Part shown: positions 11,547 to 24,560 of the stretch, piece after piece
How positions within the stretch are numbered: position 1 is the first letter of the stretch
Layout: each line of letters starts with the position of its first letter
Source: Calamus simplicifolius
Lineage: Eukaryota > Streptophyta > Magnoliopsida > Arecales > Arecaceae
NCBI GenBank assembly: GCA_900491605.1
Contig: UESW01004566.1
Location: forward strand, 501,584-565,583
DNA length: 64,000 nt
Reading direction: 5' to 3'
The notes under the pieces: model-generated
Told to the model about the DNA's origin: nothing
Database searches by the model: none
The model's input: the letters and a program-made list of their open reading frames with translations, nothing else
Program-made: the position numbers and the translations under genes

Positions 11547-14500
11547 ATGGTGTCGTTCGTGAAGGCGCTGGTGTACGGGGCTGGGGGGATGGTGGCGGTG
11601 GGGATGGCGGCGCTGGCGGCGTTCCAGGAGAGGCTCGTCTACGTGCCAGTGCTCCCGTGCGTGCCTCGATCCTACTCAGTTACCCCCTCCTGCCTTAGTC
11701 TGGACTACGAGGACGTCTGGCTCCGCTCGTCGGACGGAGTCCGCCTCCACGCCTGGTTCGTCAAGAATGATCCCCCAGTCAGAGGTGCGACTTTAGCTTT
11801 TCGAGGATCTACTAGGGTTAGGGTTCTTGGCGATCTTCTTTTCTAATAAGGGTTTGCTTATCCATGTTCTCTGGATTCTCTTTGAACGATTCGTTTCTTG
11901 TTGGAATCTCAGTTTCTTCTTTGTGCAAGTTAAGAAAGTCTAAATCATGATTCATTTTTATATCTTGGTTGCTATGATTTGAGTTTAAATTGTGGCTAAA
12001 AATGTGAGAATTCCGTACTACATTTGGATGCTGTTCTTTCTCGCCAGGTGCTGTTTCTTCTGATAAAGCTAATGCCGACCCATATTTATCCTGTTGCTTG
12101 TTAACTAATTGGAGTAACACAGACTAAATATATCTCTGATTCTTCCCCATAAACCATTGTTGAATGCTTGGCGCCGTACCATTATGGCTCTTTGCAGATC
12201 AACACAAATCAAACTATCAGGATTGATTCGATGCTAATTATATATAGAGAGCCTAATCAGGTTTCAGTAAGCAACTTTTATTTCAATGTTATAACAATCC
12301 CGACACCCGCCCTCCCCCACCCACCACGCCTCCCGATATATATATATATATAAAAGTAAACTGATTGGCATTATCTTTCATCTGTTAAATTTGTGCAGTT
12401 TCTTATGGAATCACGTTATGATTTTCATCTTGGCCAAGGTATCAGTCTATGTTGTGACAGGCACTTGGCCACCCATGACAAAATACTGGCCAATATAAAC
12501 TCTCTTTCTGAAAAATAGCCAATTCAATGTTGATAATTTGGATAGGATAAATTTGATTTTCTTTTTTCTTTTTAATTGTTTAATATTGAAAACACCACAA
12601 TTGAACGATTTATTATGGTAACAATAACAACAACAATGCCTTAGGTTGCATTTGATTTAAATTGGGCCCATCAGATAACTATGTTTGGTATATATTTATA
12701 ATGATATCTATTTTGTAGTGATAGAGGTAATCCAGATTACCTAAAAAGGAGGTCGTTATCCATATTATCGGAGATATTATAATCTGATAATTTTTTTACA
12801 AAATTACCCCTACCTCCTTCTCTTCCATAAAAACAAAATTATTTTCTCCTTTTTCTCTCTTTTTTTTGGTTTTGCCACCATTCTTTCTTCGAATGAATTA
12901 TTTCAGCTTTATTTTCTAGTGATCTTCCCTTTCTTCGACTGTGGTATTATTTGCTATGCTTTGCTAATCCAGACTCTCACCACGCCCTCTTCTACCTTTT
13001 TTTAGCTCAAGCATGCAAGTGTGGACCTCCTCTCTTTCCATGCGCTTCCTTTGATTATAGCCATATGTCGAATAAAAAAAGAAAAAAACAAAAACAAAAT
13101 ATATCAATTATTCTATTAATCTTAATTAATTTTATATAATAAAATATTAAAAAATAAATTATTTTTAAAATATAATAAATAAATTATGGTAATTGAAAGT
13201 TTAAGAATCAAAAAAAAAATTGAGTAAATGTTTGAAGATTAAAAATATATTTAATCTTAAAAAAATTAATCTAGTATCTTCTAGTTATATATAAATACTT
13301 TACATTTTTATGATGATACAATTTATCTAAAAAAATATGCATCTTTCAGGGTGATAAAGTAAAGAACATGAAATATTTTAAAGATAATTACTCTGAACAT
13401 CCACCTTCTTCAACTAGTATCCTTTCAATTCATTTTTTTGTCATTAATTATTTTCTTTTGTAAACGATTGAATTTTTTTTTATGACATCCATGTGCCTAA
13501 CCTAAACTATTTATATATCTCTTTGGTGTTTATAATATAAGATTTTGAAATATATTATGAATAATTTTTCTTGGCATCAACTCATTAATTTATATTTAAT
13601 AATTTTCTTCTATGACCCTTGAATGATATAGACCTTTTTTTTTTACCAGCATGCATCAATATTTTTTAAGCGTTGTCATTTATAAATGTAAGTTTTTTCA
13701 AACCAATATATAATAGTATATGAATTTTTAATAGATTTGATTTAGGGGTGTTTGAAAATTTGATGTTTTATGGCTAGTAATCTGTTTGTCATACCAAGCA
13801 CAGTAATCAATATTATTGTAACATTACCTGTGTATACCGAACACAGTAATCAACATTACTGGCAATCTATCCTGTGGTAATATATCTTGTAGGCAATCCA
13901 CATTACCATTCAGGATTGTCTAGCGATTCACCAAATGTAACCTTAATTCTAAACTAGTTTGAAGCAAGTATATGAACTCTTTTTTTCTTCGTTTAGCTTG
14001 GTTTTGACTCATATTACTATATCAAACAATATTTTAATATCTAAGTTATTTGTGTCTGATACAATAACTAGGCCTAAGTTCATTTTGTGCCTGCTAAGGT
14101 ATTGAAATACCTTCATCCTTTTAAAACTCCTTCAGCCTTCCAGCTTGACAAAGACAGACTAATATTTCAGTTCATTTCAGTATTGTTTGCCTACCAGCTA
14201 ATTGAGATATCAGAAAACTATTATTAGGTTAATTATGAAATATTCATCTTTCATTAATTTCTTATTTTCTTTCTGTATGGTTTGGTCAGTGTGAAGTCAT
14301 ATCAGGCTAGGTTTTTGTCTTTCTGGCTATTGTTTCCCTTTAACTTCTGAAATTATTAAGATTCTGAATCCAGATATGTTTTAAGTTGTTATTTTTGTGG
14401 GTACTAATTCTATTTTTCTAATGAACATGCGACAAACTAGAGCTAACCCAGTAAATATTGCCTTTCATCTGAGACTTATTTAACCAAATTTCCAATCTTT

Positions 14501-17500
14501 TGATGTGATCCCACCTCCACCACATCCCCCAGCACACACACAGAGGACATCTTGAGCCTAATTTTAAATTTTATGGTACATTAGCTACCGTCAAACATGA
14601 ATTAATGACTGGATTTCCATAACCATCATATTTGTGGAACTCTCTGTGCTTTATATTTCTTAGCACACAGAGTTTATAACATCTGCATTTTTATTGCAGG
14701 TCCAACGGTACTCTTTTTCCAAGAAAATACTGGCAGTATCCAAACATCATACTTCTTGACAAGAATATATTTATACTAAAGATTTAATTTTTACTGGAAC
14801 CAGTTTCTATTGAAGACCTTTATCAAGCTCTCTAGATATTGCTCACCGTCTTGAATTCATCCGCATAATGATGCAGAGACTGCATTGCAATGTGTTTATG
14901 CTTTCTTATAGAGGGTATGCTTGTAGTACAAAAATTGCATAGTTTTCAACTTGTTGCTCCTGGTATTTACGGCCTTTATGCCTGTGTCTAAATAATTTAA
15001 TGTAATTCAAATGTTTTTGTTCACATGATAGTTATGGGAAAAGTGATGGTTACCCATCTCAGCATGGCATTATAGAGGATGCTCAGGTTAGCTGATTTTT
15101 CTTCATAATTTTCTTCTATTCCATTGTGTATCTCAAGATAGCTGCATCTATTCCAAGTACTCACTTCTGTTACCTTGCTTACCCCCTTGACTAGGCAGCA
15201 CTAGCTCATCTAACTCGGAGGAATGATATCGACACATCTAGAATAGTTATTTTTGGGAGATCTTTAGGAGGTGCAGTTGGATCAGTGCTTGCAAAAAATA
15301 ATCCTGATAAGGTTTGTCTTTACAACCATATTTCATTCTTCCATGTATTTATGATATTCTGTTTTCTGAGGTTGCTAAATATCTATTTGAACTGGTTCAA
15401 CTCTATCACACTGGTGTTATTGCCTGAATGGTTGGCATTTGTGTACTTGAGCTTTCTTAGGTTGTTGCTTGATCGATATATCAACAATTTCTTTTTTCCT
15501 TGTCTGGTATGCACATCTTTTGATATACATGAATGTTGTCAAAACATTATGCTGCTGACAGTTGCACCGTCTTGAACTGTTTTGCAAAGATGGTTCTGGA
15601 CTCACAGCCATTCTTTTCATGATGGGACAAGACTTGGTGGTTTTCACAGGGACCCAACCAAATGGGACTACATGTTTCCTCACTTTTAAGCATATGGAAT
15701 GGAGCAAAAGAAACAATCATCTCTCTTTTTCTTCTTTGTAAATAGTGATATATTCACTGATCAACAAGTTGCTAGGATTGGATAAGGTGACTATCAGGCA
15801 GGTTTGCTATTCTAATAGACTATATGGTCAGAATTGGTTTTAGTATTTAAAGTAAGGTCATATTTGAAAATTTCTCACCTGATAGTACGTACCAGAAAAT
15901 CTAGTCATTATTAAATAAATACTAATATTTCATTTGTAATTCAACTTTTAGATCTCTGTCATTCTTACGTACAGATTGAGGTCTAGACAGAGGTTTATGT
16001 ATGCCTTTCTTATATTGTTTGCCATGTTGGTCACAGTTTTTAGTACTTTGGCAGGTTTCTGGTCTCATATTGGAGAATACTTTCACCTCTATATTGGACA
16101 TGGCTGGTGTTATGTTCCCCTTCCTGAAGTGGTTCATAGGCGGTAGTGCGTCGAAAGGTCCAAAGGTTCTCAACTGTCTAGTACGTTCACCATGGAGTAC
16201 CATGGATATCATTGGGCAGGTGAGCCTTAATATTTATGCAAAAGTTTCTTGGTGAGGCAGTTTATGAGCATTTGTTTTAATGGGAATCTCCTTCCTTTAT
16301 GTGCCTCAGTGCTCATTTAGTGATTTTATTGGAATGATGCAGACATTGGCGTCTTATGTTTGAATTAATTGGCTCCTTAAAGTTTCTTGATGAGGCAGTT
16401 TATGAGCTTATGTTTTAATGGGAATCTCCTTCCTTTATGTGCCTCAGTGCTCATTTAGTGATTTTCTTGGAATGATGCAGATATCGACATCTTGTGTTTG
16501 AATTAATTGGCTCCTTGTTTGATGCATGAACATGTAGAACACTGACTCGTAACCATAACCATACCTATAAATCTTATTATATCCTTTTTAGCCTTCATAG
16601 CCATCCTTTTTCTACCATTTGTTTTTACACAGGGCCATAATCTTTTCAAAATGAACTTTGTTTAATTTAAATCCTTTGACCCTAAACCAATCTTTCTCCA
16701 GCCTCACTAGATAAACAGTGTCGGGCCATCTAGAGTATATGCAAACATGCTTGGTCTCTTTGCAGGGATTCTGCATATAAATCGCTTTTAGGGATCTGCT
16801 GTTGCTGAATTGCAACATTTTCCATGGTTCCTGTGAATTTGCAATATATTCAGATGCTCAACTGAACAAATCCATTCAAGTTCTATAAGATTTGCAGATA
16901 TTTGGAAATTATTGATTGGAAAACTTATTGGATTCTAGCCCTTGCTCAATATAGTTTATACTTTCTTGGAGAAGTATTTAAATAAAAGTTCTTTGAACCC
17001 TTCCACTGATAAACAAGAACCATTTACCAGTGGTCCAGAATGACACACTTCCTGGCTCAATGGATTTTTATATTTCCGTATTAGTTCTCCAAGTTCAAGG
17101 TTTCCAATAAAAGAAGTTCCAATTGAAAAAAAAAAAAAAAAAAACAATCTTGGTGCTTGACCTGAGAGCCATAATTATTTGATCTGAACCTGCATTGACT
17201 AACAACCAAAAGTAACTCCAAACTTCAAAATAATAATTTTTCACTAGGATGCAGCAAAATCTTATATTATTTTTTATCAGCCAAATTATAAATTATGTCT
17301 AAATACAAACCTGTATGGCAAATTTTGTTGTTTTTGATACCAAATTACCTGAAGAATGCACCTTAACTGCTCGTGTGATCTGTACAAAGTTATGGTGTTT
17401 TTGTTACCCCTAGGAGAGACCCTCTCAGGCGTCCAAGGCTGTCTGTCAAAGGCCAGGATGGGTAAAGGGAGGAATCAAGCTTAGGGTGCATGCAATGCTA

Positions 17501-18973
17501 CATATGCTCCTCTCTGTCTTGCTCCCTCCCTCCATCATCATCATCATCATCATCTAGTTTTTTCTCTTCAAATGTGGTTCAGATAAAAGATAGATCAAAG
17601 GAACATCAGTATCTCTTTGTTGTCAACCTCATAGCAAGTGGCCATTGGATTTTTGTTTAAGGGTTCAAATTTGATGCTGATCATTGGGAAAGGCCACTCA
17701 TTGAAAGTGTTAGGCAGTGTAACTGCAAAGCAGCTAATTATCAGAGAGAAGTGCTGAGCTAACTCAGAAGAGAGGACAAGACTGAACTATGGTTGGTATT
17801 CAACTCAAACACCACCTTAAGCTGGCAATTGTGATCAGTCTTGATCTGGCCAGCCTGCACCTGATTGTTGACTGCTGCTTTTAATAGGCAATATACCAGC
17901 TTCTGATATATCCTGCATATAGACAGAAGTTAACAGTGTAGCCAGTGTTGTGGCTTGTCAGGCAGAAATGCATTAATAAATACTATCACAGCATTTCTAG
18001 CTTGCATTCTTCCTGCATTACAAATGTATGGAGTGAAACTGCCTTTGAGCATGTTCAGGAAGGGTTTTATTCAAAGTACGTTGTCTTGGTACCGGACATC
18101 GTATCAGTACTACGTTGGTCTAGTGTTGGTATACCGATATGTAGGTTGCTACAGGCATATGGAATTTCAGTTCGATATTGGTATGGTATGGTATATCTGA
18201 TATGAGGATATGAGGTCGTATGCACCGATCCAGCATTTATTCATCTTCTGAAGTATTTTAGATGTCTTTTACAATTGTGATTATTATCTTTTTTAGTGTT
18301 CAATTCTTCATGTTTTGTTTATCCTGCAGATCAAACAGCCTATCCTGTTCCTGTCTGGGTTGCAAGATGAGTCAGTTCCTCCATCTCATATGCGGGTGCT
18401 GTATTCTAAGGCAGTAGAAAATAATGAACATTGTATGTTTGTTGATTTTCCAACTGGCATGCACATGGACACTTGGTTTTCTGGTGGAGACCGTTATTGG
18501 AGAAACTTTCAGTTATTCTTGGATCGATATATTCCAGAAATAAGGCAATGCAAATCAAGCTGCAAAGCCGGTGATGATGACAATGGTAAAGATCCATCCT
18601 GTCAGATTTCTGACATCTTCAGTTGTCACATTCTGTACTTTTGTGTGCTATGGAAATCAACTCAAAACTCCCAAGTTGACTAGTGCAATGAAAGTAATAA
18701 TTTGTTAAATCTCATACATACAAAATGCCATGCCTTTTTTTTTTTGTGCACAAACGGATGCATTCATGCATATCATTAAAACTAATTGATTAGAAATTCA
18801 GGTAAGTTCATTGTGTTGTGTTTGATGTGTTTATTTTCTGTTCAGATTTGTCAGTTGCATAGTTATAGTTCCTCGTGCCTTAATGACCTTGGATGCATTG
18901 ATTTTATTTATTTCATCTCCTCCACCTTTGCAATGACGTTATGCATGCCTTTTTAGATACTGCAGCACGATGA
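11547..18973 (+). CDS. WAV2: WAV2/BEM46-like alpha/beta hydrolase (ABHD13/17 type), 8 exons
   Basis: Exons traced by frame and splice sites: 11547-11784, 14700-14735, 14836-14914, 15032-15086, 15195-15311, 16055-16219, 18330-18585, 18957-18973. All introns are GT-AG and every junction keeps frame, giving about 320 residues, close to the size of Arabidopsis WAV2. I chose ATG 11547 (MVSFVKALVYG) because the family starts that way. A hydrophobic segment at residues 3-25 is a likely membrane anchor. The nucleophile is Ser159 in GRSLGG, with the rest of the triad Asp243 (GLQDES) and His275 (GMHMDTW). WAV2 in Arabidopsis is a membrane-associated BEM46-family protein that restrains root bending; its substrate is unknown. 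The last exon is the weakest part: reading through the seventh exon instead stops at 18683. Intron 1 (2.9 kb) and intron 6 (2.1 kb) contain repeats. Neighbours give no functional hint. Confidence 0.92.
12641..13945. mobile_element. Possible non-autonomous DNA transposon in hydrolase intron 1
   Basis: The ends look inverted: TTAGGTTGCATTTGAT at 12641 against ACCAAATGTAACCTTAA ending near 13946. Sub-terminal blocks with GTAATC/GATTAC words occur on both sides (about 12727-12750 and 13785-13910). There is no transposase reading frame. The TSD is not clear and the 1.3-kb interior includes part of another MITE-like repeat, so this could be two nested small elements. Confidence 0.4.
16243..16516. 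repeat. 138-bp tandem duplication in hydrolase intron 6
   Basis: Two adjacent copies start AGTTTCTTGRTGAGGCAGTT at 16243 and 16381 and end in TTAATTGGCTCCTT. The unit begins 24 bases after the exon-6 donor and does not include the exon. Few differences are seen, so it is relatively young. Confidence 0.88.
17106..17144 (+). repeat. AATAAA followed by A19 tract
   Basis: AATAAA at 17106-17111 is followed 14 bases later by 19 consecutive A (17126-17144) inside intron 6. That is the layout of a retroposed 3' end (SINE, LINE or processed transcript). The sequence upstream was not recognised and no TSD was found. Confidence 0.45.
17533..17554. repeat. (ATC)n microsatellite
   Basis: About seven ATC units in intron 6. 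Confidence 0.9.
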
Positions 18974-20431
18974 TCTACAGCATTCTCTTAAGGCAGAACC
19001 TGCCATTTTTCAACCATTCCTATCATATATTTCTGATGCTGCAGCAGATAAATCTGTCTATGGGAGTGAGAACCAGTCTCGATGTGCAGTGCATTTAGGT
19101 AGTCATTCCCAGTGCAATGTCCAGAAGATGCCGAAGATGTGAATCTGTTGTACTGGTTCCATCATGGTGGCCCGTTTTCTTTCCTGAAACAAGTGAATAT
19201 ATTGATTTTCTTGAGACATGGCATGACTGTACTTGGAACTTGGTAGTTAGATTAGACATCTATTCATAGTGTACAAGGTCAACAACTTCAAACCTTGTGA
19301 TTGTTGCTTTTGGATTCAACATAGTTTGTAAAATTACCTGACATCTTAATTGTAAAAAAAAAAGGTTTTTGCAAACATGTCAGCTTAAGCCTATGAAGTG
19401 CTTGTATCATATATTTCTCTACGGTTTTTCTCTTTCTGCGTGTATCTGGCTTGTATCTTTGAACATCTTGAATCTCTTCTCAGCAATGAGAATTTATAGA
19501 ACTGACATGATCAGGTAGGTAAAAGTTAATTGGGTATCTTTTACCTCATACCATACTTAAACATGGCTTTGAAACAATGGTTAAGTCAATCGGTAGTTAA
19601 CCATGTTTGCTCATAATAGCCGTATCATGTCTGACAATATGTTGCCAAGATACTCTGGTTTTCCCTGGGGAAGATATTCTAGCTATCTTGATTTAGATAA
19701 GATTGAACTCCTCCCGATTTCTTTTTTTTTTTTTGGTTAGAGACTCTCATACTGATTGACCATCCAAGTTTCAAAAACATGAATATCTCTTTGTACGAGT
19801 CCTTTTAAACCGTTGCATGCCATTGACAGGAAAAAAATAGTATGCTCTTTACTAAGTTTGGTCCTTGTTTTTCCCTGGAAGAATAAAATGGTTACTATAA
19901 TGGGCATAATTAGTTATTGTAATATAAAGTTGCATGCAATAACAACAAAAATAGCAGTATATTTTTTGCCAGTATTGATATAAGAAATTGTTAATTTTTC
20001 GCCTGACATGGAGATTCAAAGTTATGAATATTATTTCAGCAAATAAGCAGTGAGGAAGGCCAAATAATTGTTGATTAGGGGCCTCTAAAGCTATCAGAGC
20101 AGCCTTTGTTTTACATATTAGTCAAAAATAAGGGTAAAAGCAAATAGAATATTCAATGTATTTAAAATATTAAATAGTGGACAAATCAAGAAGTTTTGCA
20201 GAGAAATACTATTAATTTCCATTTCTTCCTTTTATGTTATATATTTTTTAAAATAGTTTGATTTTAATTTTGTCAAATTGACGGGTAAGTTAAAAGTTAA
20301 TGTTAATTATTAGACAGATATCAAGGTAGAAAAATGCCAGCTATTAATTCCCTTAAAAAAAATTAAAGTAGCTGGAATTTCCTTGCAAGAGTCACGCCCA
20401 AAGGATTCAAATATGCTCTATTGTAAGGTTG
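18974..20431. other. 3' UTR of the hydrolase gene and intergenic DNA
   Basis: The first 500 bases are probably 3' UTR: they are less AT-rich than what follows and match no other gene. A frame without stops runs from 18957 to about 19140, but it does not join in phase with the preceding exon. No canonical AATAAA was seen near 19480. The rest is AT-rich and empty up to the LINE target site at 20432. Confidence 0.5.
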
Positions 20432-20443
20432 AATAACTAATCA
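20432..20443. repeat. Target-site duplication, 5' copy (LINE)
   Basis: AATAACTAATCA, identical to 42339-42350, 21.9 kb apart. It defines the 5' end of the LINE at 20444. Confidence 0.85.
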
Positions 20444-20452
20444 GCGTGTACC

Positions 20453-21840
20453 GTGCCAGCTTTGTTGTCTGAGTTCTTCTTTAAGTGTAGTGCTCATGTT
20501 TGCTTTCTCTTTGATCTTCGGCGAGTCTCGATGCGGACTTCGATCAGATTACTTCCAAAGATGGCGACCACTGATTTCCCAACTCCGAATGGTTCGGATT
20601 GCCTAAAGGGACGGGGGATGGCATGGAGACGAGTCGCCGACAACTGGTTCATCTTGGTTGCCCCATCTCCCTCTCCGGTGGAGGATGAATTGAGAGGATG
20701 TGCACAGTCGGCGGCTGGATACCGCTAGAAGCCATAGTGCGCGAATTTCGCCAAGCAGGTTTCCAGCGACATCGATGTGATCAGTCTTGCTCATCAGTTC
20801 TACTTGTTTCGGTTTTCTGAGATCAACGCCAAGGAATTTGTCTTGGGACGGTCATAAGTAACCAATGGCCAGTCAAAGAGTGGAGAGATGAGTTTGTTCT
20901 GGCCGAGGATGTCATCTTCTCTGCTCTCCCTTGGATTTGCCTGCCCAACTTGCCGATTGAGTTTTGGTCTGATGATGCCCTCCAGTCCATTCTCTCGGTG
21001 GCTGGCAAGTTCATCTTCTCCGATCCCTATACCAAAGAGAAACGCCGGGGAGGGCTTGCTCGTGCTTGCGTCCAGGTTGATCTGAGCAAACCCCTTCGGC
21101 CAGGGGCAAGGATCCGAGGAAGAGGATCTCTGTTTTGGCAACAATTTTCTTATGAACACCTGGACGAATTTGCTGCAAATGTGGATCTCTTCATCTTGCT
21201 TGTCCTGCTCCTCCACACCGGACTCCTCACCGCAGGGTTCCAGGTTTGGCCCCTGGATGGCTGCCCTTCGGCAGCATAAGCCCTCCCAAGGCCTAGTACA
21301 AGAGCCAAGAAGGAAGGCCCAACCGCTACGAGTAATGCCTTGACTGTTCCCTCACTAGTCCATCGAACGGATGGCAAGTTCCGACGAAGTCCTCTCACAG
21401 GCGGAGTCCTCCGTCTTCTTCTCTCCCTGACCTAATCCAATCAAGGGACAGTGATGATGCAAGGGTTGTGCCGGGAGGCAGGAAGCATGTCGGTTGACAT
21501 GAGTCCCGAGCCTGCAACCCAGTCTGAAACCAGGGGATCATAGGTTTTTTTGAAACTTGATCTGAACCCCTTTGCCATCCTTGGTTCTGACAGATGGACC
21601 GGGTGGCCCAAGGCCCGCAAGGATGCCAACCCTGGACCAATGAAGAGAGCCCGGTCTGTGAAGCCTCTTTCCCAGCGAGTTGTCTCCAAACCTGCAAAAG
21701 GAAAAGGAAAAGGACTCCTCTCAGGCCCGGATAGCTCACAGAACAACTTACCTTTTTCATATCCACTAACACATCTTAGGGCCATGCTGATCAGGTTGGC
21801 ACGACCCTTAAGGACACCCACAGCCAAAGAGTGATTCACT
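20453..21840 (+). pseudogene. LINE ORF1 (DUF4283-like gag), broken
   Basis: The clearest part is 20940-21180, with LPIEFWSDDALQSIL and SDPYTKEKRRGGLARACVQV, typical of the DUF4283 region of plant L1 ORF1 proteins (an RNA-binding gag-like role). Several stops and frame changes interrupt it. A basic low-complexity tail follows at about 21550-21830. No zinc knuckle can be read in frame. Confidence 0.75.
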
Positions 21841-21976
21841 TAGGGGAAGGGTTAGGAGTTTCTTAGCAGCCCCAAATGGAGGGACGATGTCATGACTCTG
21901 TTGTCTCCCTCCTCAAGGAGGCCATTTAGGGGCAGGGCCTGGTCCATTTGGCCACTGGCTCAAACCCCTAGCTGAA

Positions 21977-23306
21977 ATGTCTAAAGTGGATATGGTGACT
22001 ACCCAGATGCTGGATAGTATGAAACAGGGTCCTATGCATGGTAACCCACCAAATGACTACCTTTTCGACGAGAAAATGTTAGGGGACCAGGTAGGGGTTC
22101 AACCCCCAAAAAAAAAAAAAAAAAAATTTATTTGGAATGTCAGAGGAGCCCAGAAACCTTCGTTTCGCTCCTTTTTTGGAAGGCTAATGCAGCTTCATAG
22201 TTTTGATATCTGTGTTTTGCTGAAAATCCGCTTGTCGGGTGTTAGTCTAGCTCGCTTCACGAGACAGGTCTCCAGAACTTGGTCCTCTTATGCAGTGGAG
22301 TCTGTGGGACTATCTAGAGATATTTTGGCCCTCTAGCGAAATGCCTTCATTAGAGTGGATGCCTTTCACTATTGCAGCAGGAGGCTACTCTTATCATTTT
22401 TGAGGGGACATATGATCCTTGGCTCCTCTCGGGTGTCTATGCCAGTACGGACTTTCGGGAGCAGCATGTGCTCTGGGCTAAGATTCTTACTCTGCTTGCT
22501 CAGGGTTTTTCCTCCCTCATTGCAGGTGATTTCAACTGTATTGTGAGGGCTAATGAGAAGAAAGGGGATAGATAGTTTGTTGGTTCCACGGACACACTTG
22601 AGTTCAGGACCTTCATATCCTTTGCTGGGTTACTGGATATGGGGTTTTCGAGTCCTTGATTCACTTGGTATAACAACCGTCAGGGATCTGCTAGAATATG
22701 ATAGAGACTTAATAGGGCTATGGCTACGGCCCAATGGCTTCCGCTATACCTTTCTGCCACTATGACTCACTTGCCCAGGATTGCCTCTGTCCCATTCTTA
22801 TTACCACTGAAGAGGCTATTTAGTAGAGGAGACAGTTCAGATTTGAGCAGTTTTGGACTTACTACTATGCTGCTTGGACTATTATCTCTCAGGTATGGCG
22901 CTTACCATGAGAAGCAGCGCTACTTATAGATTATCTAGGCGCCTTGAGATAGCGAGACGCAGATTGTCCAAATGGAATAGAATGGAGGTTGGTGACATTG
23001 GTAGGAAAGTCGAGCAGGTTGAATCTAATATTGCTGCTATCCAAGCTAGAGAAGACTAGGAAGGCAGTCTCTCTGATTCTGATCTCAGATCCCTCCGCAA
23101 CAATCTGGCTCTTCACCACTCTCTTTTTCGGCAGCATGAGATTTTTTGGAGGCAGCGGTTTCGGATTCATTGGATTCGAAAAGGAGACCATAACACTAGA
23201 TTCTTTCACAAAGCCACTTTAAAGCGTCGAGCAGTGAATCAGATTCGACGCTTAGTTGATGATGAGGGACACTGCCAGAAAGATATCTAGGTCATCAGGA
23301 ATCAGT
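21977..23306 (+). pseudogene. LINE ORF2, endonuclease part, broken
   Basis: Starts near ATG 21977. After an A run at 22110-22126 comes FIWNVRGAQKPSFRSF, the conserved WNxRG start of the L1 apurinic endonuclease domain. Later pieces (about 22500 GDFNCIV; about 23150 FWRQRF and IRKGDHNTRFFHK in shifted frames) are the endonuclease end and the linker before RT. Stops and frameshifts occur every 100-250 bases. The sequence breaks at 23309 where the CACTA element begins and resumes at 29003. Confidence 0.8.
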
Positions 23307-23460
23307 TATCACTACTACAAAAAGTTAAATACTACAGTAGGTTTTAGAAAAAAGATAATATTTTTTATAAAAATATAGTCTAATATTTTAGACTACATTT
23401 TTATATTTTTTTACAAATTAAAAGACAACATCTTTTATTAAAAATAATCTTATATTATCT

Positions 23461-23762
23461 GATAATATAAAAAGACTACGTTTTTAGATAAGACGTAGTC
23501 TTATATTATCTGATAATATAAAAAGACTACATTTTTAGATAAGACATAATCTTATATTATCTGATAATATAAAAAGACTACGTTTTTAGATAAGACATTG
23601 TCTTATATTATTGATAATATAAAAAGACTACTTTTTAATTAAACGTAGTCTTATATTATCTAATAATATATCAAAAAGACTACGTTTTTAATTAAGATAT
23701 AGTCTTACATTATCTGATAATATAAAAAGACTATGTTTTTAATTTAGACATAGTCTAATATA
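23461..23762. repeat. Left sub-terminal repeats of the CACTA element (about 51-bp unit, about 6 copies)
   Basis: Units start GATAATATAAAAAGACTACG near 23461, 23512, 23563 and 23613, then become more diverged. Each unit has GACTACGTTTTT and a nearby inverted GTAGTC word, so it can form small hairpins. Degenerate copies extend back to about 23345. Such arrays are transposase-binding regions in En/Spm elements. Confidence 0.9.
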
Positions 23763-24098
23763 AAACTAAAACTTTATCTTTTTTCCTCCTAATTCGCTTT
23801 CCCCCTTTTTCTAAATGAAACCCTCGCGATACCCAAAGTCAAATTTCTTTCTTTCATCTTTCATTAGCAGTTTTGTTCTGGATTAGGGTTTCATTTGCGA
23901 AGACTACACTGGCCACCACACGGGATTAAGGTTGAGGAGACTCCACCACCATAGACTCTACCATCACGGGGGATTAGGGTTTTGTTTCACCAAGCTGATT
24001 CAACTTGCAGGTAATAATCTTTCGCTTATTTTTTAATCGGCTCGTCGGCTGATTCAATGTGGGAGAGGGCCGTCGGATGGTCCTCTCGTCTCCCATTT

Positions 24099-24560
24099 GG
24101 CTCGGGCCCGGCGGTGTGCCTGCCGGCTTGCCAGACCCGAGCCATGGGTAGCAGTCCCCACCGACGTTCGTGCGCGTCCGATGGAGCTCGGCCAACCGAA
24201 GGAGGCTGGTCGTGCCGCTGCTCAAGGGGAGTTACGGGAGCCAAATTGGCTCCCGCATTTGGCTCGGGCCCGATGGCATGCCCGTCGGCTCGCCGGGCCG
24301 AGGCCACGGATGGTAGCCCCCATCGGCGTCCGTGCGGCGTCCGGTGGGGTTTGGCCGGTTGGAGGAGGCCGACCGTACCACCGCTTAGGGAGAATATCAA
24401 AAATAGGAGCCGAATCGGCTTTCATTTTTGGCTCGGGACCGGTGGCGTGCCCTAGCTCGCCGGTCCCATGCCATGGGCGGCAGCCCCCACCGACGTTCTT
24501 GCGGCATCCGATGGGGTTTGGCCGGTCGGAGGAGGCCGGCCATACCGCCGCTCAGAGAGG
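24099..24560. repeat. GC-rich tandem repeat in the CACTA 5' region (about 165-bp unit, 3 copies)
   Basis: Units start at GGCTCGGGMCC near 24099, 24261 and 24430. Each includes GTTTGGCCGGTYGGAGGAGG or a variant and a CCCCAYCGRCGT block. Long apparent frames on both strands here follow from base composition and change between units, so no protein is called. Confidence 0.8.

Noticed and set aside
18060..18210. Regulatory repeat rich in GGTAT/ATACC words in intron 6
   Set aside because: Looks like low-complexity GGTATGG drift with no defined unit or partner copy in the window.
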